Positions 12,401-21,400 of a stretch of 64,000 nt of DNA are shown here, piece by piece. The notes under the pieces were generated by a model, which was given only the letters and a program-made list of their open reading frames with translations, made no database searches and was not told the DNA's origin. How positions within the stretch are numbered: the stretch's first letter is position 1; every line of letters starts with the position of its first letter. Source of the stretch: Aradus depressus (lineage: Eukaryota > Arthropoda > Insecta > Hemiptera > Aradidae); contig OY759215.1 of assembly GCA_963662175.1 (NCBI GenBank), positions 24,975,079 through 25,039,078 on the forward strand, in the 5' to 3' direction. Both the position numbers and the translations under genes were made by a program.

Positions 12401-15400
12401 TTTAAAAAAGTAATTTTTGTTTCGTAAGAAAACTTTTTATGACTCGGAATGCAAGAAAATGATCATATTTTGAAACTTTGTAATTAAAACTATCTTTCTG
12501 TTCTTGTTAGTAGTCGAGTAGCGATGTACAACCAAATAACATAATAAAATAATTCAACTTACTTTTCTGCTCTTACTTTTCTTCTTCACTGACTTCTTAT
12601 CCTTTCTGTCCATCTGTAAATAATATGAAATAAATTTTAACAAATTAAATAGAAGTGATATGAGAAGACAAACTAAAGAGCATCAAATAAAAGTTTTAAT
12701 TTAATTTTTTTAATAAATTTGTTTTCTACAATCAAAAGAAATTAAAAACAATTCTTCACAAGTCCTTTCCATTATAATAAAGTAATTCGAATATGAAGTA
12801 GTGACTACTTAATGTCCTTGAGTAGTTTATATTTTATACCCTCAATGTAACTGAAAAAATACTAAAATGGAAACGAAAAAATAACTGTTCAAATAAAATG
12901 TATTATAATTTCTTCAATAAATTGTGTTTTATACACTAAAAATAATTTATAAACAATTCTTCATAAAAGTCTTTTCCAATATAATAAAGTAGTGACTATT
13001 TAATGTTAGTGTATATTCTTTTTTCCGCGAGCATCTTCTATTTTTAGGCGTTTTGAGCCCGTATCTTGAAAACCGTTTAAGACGGAAGAGAAACAGAAAA
13101 GTTATATTCGAGACGATACAAACAAACGCTATAACGATTTTTCTGTGGAATTGTGCATTTTTGTAAAACTTTAAGCCTACTAACCCATCTTATCTTCTAA
13201 GTTGAGAAACGCGGACATATTGTGGAAACTTGTAATAAATAAATAAAACAAACTTATTTTTGAAATATTGTCTATTCCACTAAAGATATATATACATATA
13301 TAACTACCGGTTTCGGCTTTATACCATCGTCAGGTCTAGACCAGATTTATCCATCTTATCTTCATAATTAACTCACCTTCTCTTTAATTTTGTTCTTCTT
13401 CATCTCCCGGATAGAGAGGTAGGTGGCCTCTTCAATCGCCCGTCGCTCCGCCTCCTCTTTGATCTTCAGTTGGGCTATCCGCCGGGACTGTCGGACCCCG
13501 CTATCCGCTCCACCCTCCGCCCCCAGAACTGGCTTCGAATGTCGAAGATCGTTCTCTGTAAGACCCAACAGCCCAGTGTCTGAAAACGTAGCAAGTTATA
13601 CTTCTATTAGCCATAATATACTATTATTCATTGTTTTGTTTTTTTGATGTACGTGGAAACACATATAATTTAGTCAATGCGCTGTAAGGTAAGTCATAAC
13701 TGTATATGTGTCAATTGAAATTTGAAATTCAAGCTAAATTACAATAGACTCACGATTATCCTCGCGGAAGCGAATGAACCCAGATAATTTCTGACAAGAA
13801 ATCTAAAATGATTCATCAATTCATCTCAGATTTTGAAAATAATCCATCTTAATCGTTCTCTAATGGATGCGTTTTAAAATAAATTTATTTTACTTCTCTC
13901 ATTTGAATCGGAAAAATTATTGTATGTTTCCAGAAATACTACACTTTTCTTTTCTTTTTAATGCTTCATTTTTATTCCACACCCATATTTATGAAAAAAT
14001 AAATAAATAAATATCGGATAAACAGAAATAATAGATTATTTTAATAGTTTTTCTAAATTTTTAATGGACATGCGTAACAAAAGTTAAAATAGATTATCAA
14101 ATTTCGGATAATGGAGAGTCTACTGTGTATATGTTCAGGCGATAGCGCGAAGTTCATGAAAGCGGTCAGATTGCACATTGGCCACCAGACTTGGAATAAG
14201 AATAACGAATAAAAGACCGGCATGTTTTCAGAACATCAAGTAAGGCCAGAGTGCGAACTGGCCTCATTCTGGCCGGCCAGTTCGCGAACTGGCCCTAATA
14301 TGTGTATAACAGAACTGTTGTACTCACTCTTCTTTTTCCTGGGAGTGGTAGTTTTAGGAGGGGGTTCTTTCTTCTTCTTCTTCTTGGGTTTCTCCTCCTC
14401 GTCCTCTTCCTTCTGGTCCTCTGCAGCGCCAGAGCGCTCCGGACTCCTGTTCTCCTCTCCAGAAAGACCCTCTGCCCCAGAACTGTCCGTCGAATCCCCG
14501 CCACGCTCTCGGCCTCCTTTCGAAACGACACACTTCTGCTTTTTTGTACGACCCCGGATTTTGGACGTGCTCTCTTTCTCCCCTTTCGACTTCTTCGTAT
14601 CCTCTGTTCCCTCTTCCTCCTCGCTACTCGACACCGGAGGACATGATCTCGTCTTTGCCTTTCCTTTAGTCATCTTGGTTTTACCTGAATAATAGCAGAT
14701 AATAGATTAGCAGGACTGAACAAAAAATTGGAAAATAACTATTAAGAATTGTGTAAACAGGAAGCGTTAAATAATTATTATGACTCATGCCCGGGCTTTA
14801 ACAATAAGGTTATATCGTCTACTACCAGAGCGCTCTTTCGTTAGAAGGACTGCATGTTTTAGGATTTGATCACTTCCCAAATAAAAAACTTAAGGACCTC
14901 GGCCAGGTTTCGAACCCCCGATCTCGAACTCAGTAGGCCAGCACGCTACCTCTGAGGGCACGGTGCCCTCAAAACTACTTTTTATTCTCCCAAACTTTGT
15001 ATTTCCGAATTATTTAATTAGAACAGAATATTGGATGAAATAAAGATACCATTCTACAAAAATTCATCGCGAAACATAGCGTTTCATCAGCTACTTGGAA
15101 GCTTCGAAAAACGTCCGCTAATTATGTAAAGAGTAGTTGATGAGGAAATATTATAATAAATTTCAAAAAAACATAAAAAAAGGGAGGATGGATCAGATGG
15201 TGTTGAATCAGACACGGGAAAATACAATGTTCGCTCCGAATTAATAGAACAAAAGATAATCAAATGAACTTTCGAAGATAATTGCATATTTTCAAATATT
15301 TGAGCTAACTTAAAACTATTGAGCTGGTGCTTTATGGTAACTGGCCGCCATGATTAGGATTAGTTTGGATAGAAAAGGTGCTCACCTCTTAAACGAGGCT

Positions 15401-18400
15401 TCTTGCCCCCCGCCTCCTCCTCCTCTTCCTCCGCTACTCCCGTCTGTTCCCCCAACTCTTCCTCAGATTTACTCAGTCGTCGGGAACTCCGCCTTTTTCG
15501 ACTTTCTGTTTTCTTAAAGTTAGGAGGCTTCCCTAAGACAGGTAGGCTGTCGTCCAGTGGTGCTTCCAGGGAGAAGTTGGCCAGACTCCCGCACTTCTTC
15601 TCCTCTTCGTTGTCCTTTGTTGGTTCCTCTTCAGTTTTAGTGTCGACATTATCTTTACTTCCTTCCTCGACTTCTTCCTTTTCCTCCTTTTCATCTTCCG
15701 CAGTGTTCTTCTTACCCTTCGCCCCCTTTCCTCCTTTCTTCTTGGGTTCCTTTTTTGCTACTGCCTTGAGCACTGTCATAGACGCGCTCCTCGCCAGCCT
15801 TCGCGATGCTCTCCTTGGAACCTCTTCCGTTGAATCCAACTTCTTTTCAACCTCCACGGAGGCAGTCTCCGTATTGCTTTCAGTCGCGTTCGGCTCTTCG
15901 TTACTCGTCTTCCGTATTTTGTTCGGTACTTCGACCTCTTGCTCACTGTTGATGCTGTTTGTTCTCGACTTCCTTCCTCGAGCAGGGTCCTTATCTTGCC
16001 CATTGGCTTCGATAATTGCCTCATCGATTTTTACTTTGGTTGAAGTTTTATTTCCTTTTTTATTATTTGCTTTTCCTTTTTTTATCTCTGTTTTTTTCAC
16101 ATTTTCTACTTTTTCACATTTTTCATCTAATTTGTCTTCAGATTGAATATCTTCCATGTTTTCTTTTTTAAATTCCTCCTCTTTAATTTTTCGTAGTGAG
16201 GAATCATCTTCCACTTTTTCTTGAGCTTCTACATCTTCTTTTGGGCTTTCAATCGTTTCTTTCGTATTTTCATTTTTCTCTAATGACTCGCTTGCCTCTT
16301 TTTTAATTTCTTCCTTAATGTCTACAATTTTCTCAATATCTGCAGCACCTTCATTTGTCGTTTCAGGATCTTCTTGGTCGGTTTTGGAGGACTCGCTGTT
16401 CCCCTCAGCAGGGCTACTACCTTTAATATGAGAAGGGGCATCGAGATTTTTAGCGCTAAATAAATCGTTGTACTTGGCGTTGATGAGGTCCTTGAGATCG
16501 CTCTTGACGCTGCTCTTAGGGGTGTTGTTGTCCAGACATATTTCGATGATATTTGTTAACATGACATTTTTAGTTTTGTCGTCTTTCTTCTCACCTGCCG
16601 CAACATCTTCCACATCTATCTTTTCAACAGATGGGTTGCCATTACCGTTCTGTAATCGGTCATCCGGACAAGGAGAAATTGAGGGCACTGTTTCCAACTT
16701 CGAGCCCTTGGAGTTACTAACCAGAGAGGTTTCTTCAGGGTTTTCATCACCCCCATCTTTCGAATCTTCTGTTAAACAATCATTTAAGATTGGGCCATTT
16801 GGAACATTACTAGATGAATTATTTTTTGCAGTGACTGATTCATTATTCAACTCTTTTTCGTCATAATTTTTCTTACATATTTCTAATTTTTTTGTTTCAC
16901 TATCCGCAGTGGAAGCATCCATACTCGAAGAACAACTCTCTTCGGTCTGTTGGCTGGTTTTGTCCGTGTCTTTCTCCAGACAGGAATTTTCTTCAACAGT
17001 CTTGTCCTCCTTTTCAACTGACTCGGTCGTATCTCTCTTGTCAGGAACTAGACATTCCGTCTCAACACCGTCCTTAGGAATATCAGCCAGCTCCCTAATT
17101 ACTTCTTCGGAATCCGCTTCCCCGTTAGATAGTGTACAGTTATCTGCCTCAGAATCTTTAATATCAGGTACAGCTGGTGACGCCTCAGACAACGTCAATG
17201 GTTTTGGCGATGAACATTTCTCGTCAAGGATCTTACCAGGAGAGTCATCACTGACGACCGGATTGGACTGGCTAGTACAAGGATCTGCACTTTCTACGAT
17301 CTTTGCAATCGAATCTTCCAACAGTCCATCAACACTTGATGTAGATGCCTCGCCAGACTTTGTAGTTGGCAAAGGTCCGTTACCTTCGTGTGACGGACCT
17401 CCAAGCTTCACATCTACCTTTTTCTCTAGACTTCCTGGACCAAAAAAAAATTTCATGGGTCCATCTTCAGTTGTTTCAGCTGAAGTGGTTCCTTTTTCTG
17501 GGGAACAGATGGTATCGATGGACCAGAGTTTAGGTTTTCTCTCGGGGCTTTTGTGGCCTTCCTCTTCCTTCTCATCAGGATTGCCTGTCAAACAGTCCTC
17601 CCCGCAACCTACCCCCCGAACCCACATCACCGGCTCTTCTATTACTTCACTGAATTTAGGTTCGTGTTGGTTAAGACTCACGTTTTTCATAGAAGCCTCA
17701 ATTCCCAAGAGCGAAGTCTCTTTGGGTGTATGATGAGCATGCTCCTCCTGATCAGGTCTCTTGGGATTGCCAACACAGCATTCGACTCCAGAACCCTGCC
17801 CCCCAAAAAACATGACTGGTTCCTCTATGACTTCGCTGAACTCAAGTTGATCGTCCAACGTTTGACTTGACTCATCTTCTCTGTGGTACTTAACGTTGCC
17901 CATATTAGATGCCTCTCCAGAGCCCTGCCCCAGAACGTACATGACAGGCTCTTCAATTACTTCGCTGAACTGTGGTTCCTCCTTGTCTTCCGTAAACTGA
18001 GTCCCCGTTTCCTTTTTTAGCTCACTGCTAGTTTCCAGTTCTATAGCACTGTCTATCCTTCTAAGATTGCCCACATCACACTCAGGCCCGGAGCCCTCCC
18101 CTCGGACCAGCATCACTGGTTCCTCGACCTCGTCGCTGAACTTGGGCTGCTCCAAGTCTTCCATAAACTGAGCCCCAGTTGTCCTAGTTACACCACTGCT
18201 AGTTTCCAGTTCTGTAGCACACTCTATCCTTCTAAGATTGCCCACGTCACACTCAGCCCCGGAGCCCTCCCCTCGGACCAGCATCACTGGTTCCTCGACC
18301 TCGTCGCTGAACTTGGGCTGCTCCAAGTCTTCCATAAACTGAGCCCCAGTTGTCCTAGTTACACCGCTGCTAGTTTCCAGTTCTGTAGCACACTCTATCC

Positions 18401-21400
18401 TTCTAAGATTGCCCACGTCACACTCAGCCCCGGAGCCCTCTCCTCTGACCAGCATCACCGGATCCTCCACTTCATCGCTGAACTCGGGCTCCTCTTCACT
18501 CTCCCCAACTTCATCTTCCGGAGACTCAGCCCCAGTTCCTGATCCAACAACGTAACTAACAGGCCCGTGTGAACCCCTACCTGATGTTCCATTCAGATTA
18601 CTTTTCTTAACTAAACTTACTGGACCCTCAGAATCCTCTAATTCCAGTCTTGGCCTCTTCGCATTATTAATACTCAAGTCTTCAGCCTGTCTTTTGTCTT
18701 CGTTGAATTTGGCAGACATATGATTCAGAATATCAACTCGATCACCTTCAACCTGCTTTACCTGGTAAATATTAGTACCCGATTTAGGGTTAGGATTTTT
18801 TTCTATTTTCATACTCAGATCAACTCCAGAGACCACAGAGTCACTTGTTCCCGAACTGAGATCAACCTCTGATTCTGCAATTTCCTTTCTTTCTGATACT
18901 TTATCTGATTCCGTGTCACCTTTCTTCATCATGTTTTCCTTACTATCATCTTTTGACATTTGACTTTCCTCTTCCTCTTCTTCTTCACCGCTCTCTTCCT
19001 CCTCCTCTTCCACCTGGCCAGTGTCAGTGATAGGTTTCTCTATCTCCTGACTGGTAGAATCTTCGTTGACCGGTGTTTCCAACTCAAGCAAATTCTCTCC
19101 AGAAGAAAGGCTGTTTATAAGGTTGACAAGATCCTCACGATCCCTGCAACATTAATGAACGTTGAATTAACAAAATACAATTTACAGATAAAACATGTAA
19201 TTTAAACTTTAATTTATCATCAACAAAAGCAGCAAAAAATCTAAAATATTACTCAGACAGCTTGTATATTTAACAGTGGAAAGCTTTCAGATTTAAAGAA
19301 TTTAAAAAAAAATTAAAATGACTTTAACATCTGTAAAAATTGCAAATGTGTTTCATTTGATTTTGAATATACTGCCAATGAAGGACTACAAGAAGTGAAT
19401 AATACAAGTTCTGTCGAGGTATAAAAACAAAGCTCAAAATGTGGCCAACATTTCGGAGACTACTGACGTCTTCTTTACAAAACCTCAACATTTGTAAATA
19501 CACTGTCGCTATCTATAATTTGAGAAGCAATATTTTTCACAGCAATATTATTTTATTACTTCTCAAAAGTGTGGGTGGGTGACGTTTGTAAAAAAGGATG
19601 TAGAGCTCTCTTGGGAACTCGCATCTTCCTGAGTAAATCTTCCATAATATTTGTTCTATTTTTAAAAACTAATATCAGAAATTCGTTCTGCATGAGCGTT
19701 TTATGTGGATACATAGGGTTAAATTAATTTTCTCATGTTCCCTGACTTAAGGCAGAAAAGACATTAACCCAGGATATGGTTATTTACCAAGCTCTATACT
19801 ACACACTACATGTTATCTCACATTTAGACATCTACGGTTAATAGAAAGCTACAAACACAAAAAAAAAAAGATTTCCACATTTTTTTAATACGCTACATCG
19901 AAAACATTATCCATTTGTTCAAAAACTCCTGTTGGTAAATTTTCAGATTTTTTAATTAACATTTGAAGACTGCCAGAGGTCGTGAAAGATCAACACGTGT
20001 TGTTCTGCCTTTTTAAATTTAGTTTTGTTTCAAAAAGGATAGTAATGCAAGAATGTTTTTACGAGAATTTCTTTTTCACAAATTAAAAAATTGTTTTTAA
20101 AAGAATTTGAAGTGAATTTACGAGTTTTTTCTAGGGGTTAAATTGAGTTTTGAAAGTCGTCAAAGTATCTTTTTAATAAATTTATTTTTAATGGAATACA
20201 TTGCTTATACTCTATACAATATTCGGTGATCGTCCACAATGTTTGTGAACTAATGTTTCGTCACGATTACATACCGAAAGAAGTTTCTATATATTCATCC
20301 TTTGAAACAGAACATTCGGTACTCATACGGATTGTGGGAAATGTGAATATTTGTGTCGATGAAATAATTGCAGCAGCATACATCTGTACCCCGGAGGTAA
20401 AGGACACTGTCCATTTTCTTATGAAATATAGTTGGCACCATGTCCGCGATGTAGATTTTCCGCACTATATAGTGGTATAAACCACTATGTCCTATTACTA
20501 TAAATAGCGAAAATTTCACAGAGCAAATCTTATTATTAGCGAAGAAACCTGATAATGAAAAAAGTCAAAAACTTGTTTTCCTGAAAAATTAAATTTTTGT
20601 AACATGGTGTCCTTTACCTCCGGGGTACAGATATATGTTTAATGTACTATTGCAATTAAATATTAAATAAATAGAAGAAAAAAGAAACCAGGAAGATATA
20701 AATGGTGGACGCTCCCATTACATAAAAATCGCACGAGGTGAGGAACCAAATTGAAATATTTACGTTTCATTTTTCGTAAAGTTATCTATAAAATATTTCC
20801 TACACGTCAATACTTGGAAAATAGAGTAAAATACTTCAAAAGAAATTATAATCTTCTTCTCGACAAAATTGTATATAAAATTAAAACTTATAACGAGATG
20901 GAAATTTTGTATTTTGCTTGTCATTTTATTATGACTAACTCAACTGTTATTATTTTTTTCAAGTTGTACTTTAATAGATTTTCTAGTTGATTTTGTATAA
21001 TGTAACATTTTTATTAGGTTTATGATTCCTTCCTGAATCTGAGATGATATATTGACAAAAAAAATATTAGTGAACAAAGTATGGAAGAGCTTGTTAACTA
21101 TTCGCAACATGAATGATTTTTCCTTCGACGTGAGTCAGTTTACAAGCTCCGATCGGAATATTGTTCGTTATTCGTATACGAACACGAACATTCCATCCAA
21201 ACAACTCACATTTTAATGCAAATAAAGAATATTCGAATAGGAACACGCAAGTGTAGATCTAGCTTAAACAGATATGTTCGGGGATATCTGATGTGAATGG
21301 GGCTTACTTGGCAATGAGCTGCCAGGTTTCATCGTCCACATCCTCCCTGTAGACACGGACATGGGCGGCAGGATCGAACTGGCACCAGTAGGTGAGTCCA

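Larger units (their letters stand above)
19144..21307. other. Rsf1 intron 3
   Basis: AT-rich intron. It holds a decayed hammerhead-like copy (19436-19500) and the MITE-like element at 20382-20632. The remainder shows no recognisable gene. Confidence 0.6.

Noticed and set aside
14222..14692. 156-codon and 114-codon plus-strand frames
   Set aside because: Shadows of Rsf1 exon 5; Ser/Phe/Leu low complexity produced by the reverse complement of Lys/Glu codons.
15403..17733. Long plus-strand open frames (247 and 274 codons) opposite Rsf1 exon 4
   Set aside because: They are Ser/Phe/Leu-rich mirror images of the Glu/Lys/Asp-rich Rsf1 coding strand and lack any motif.
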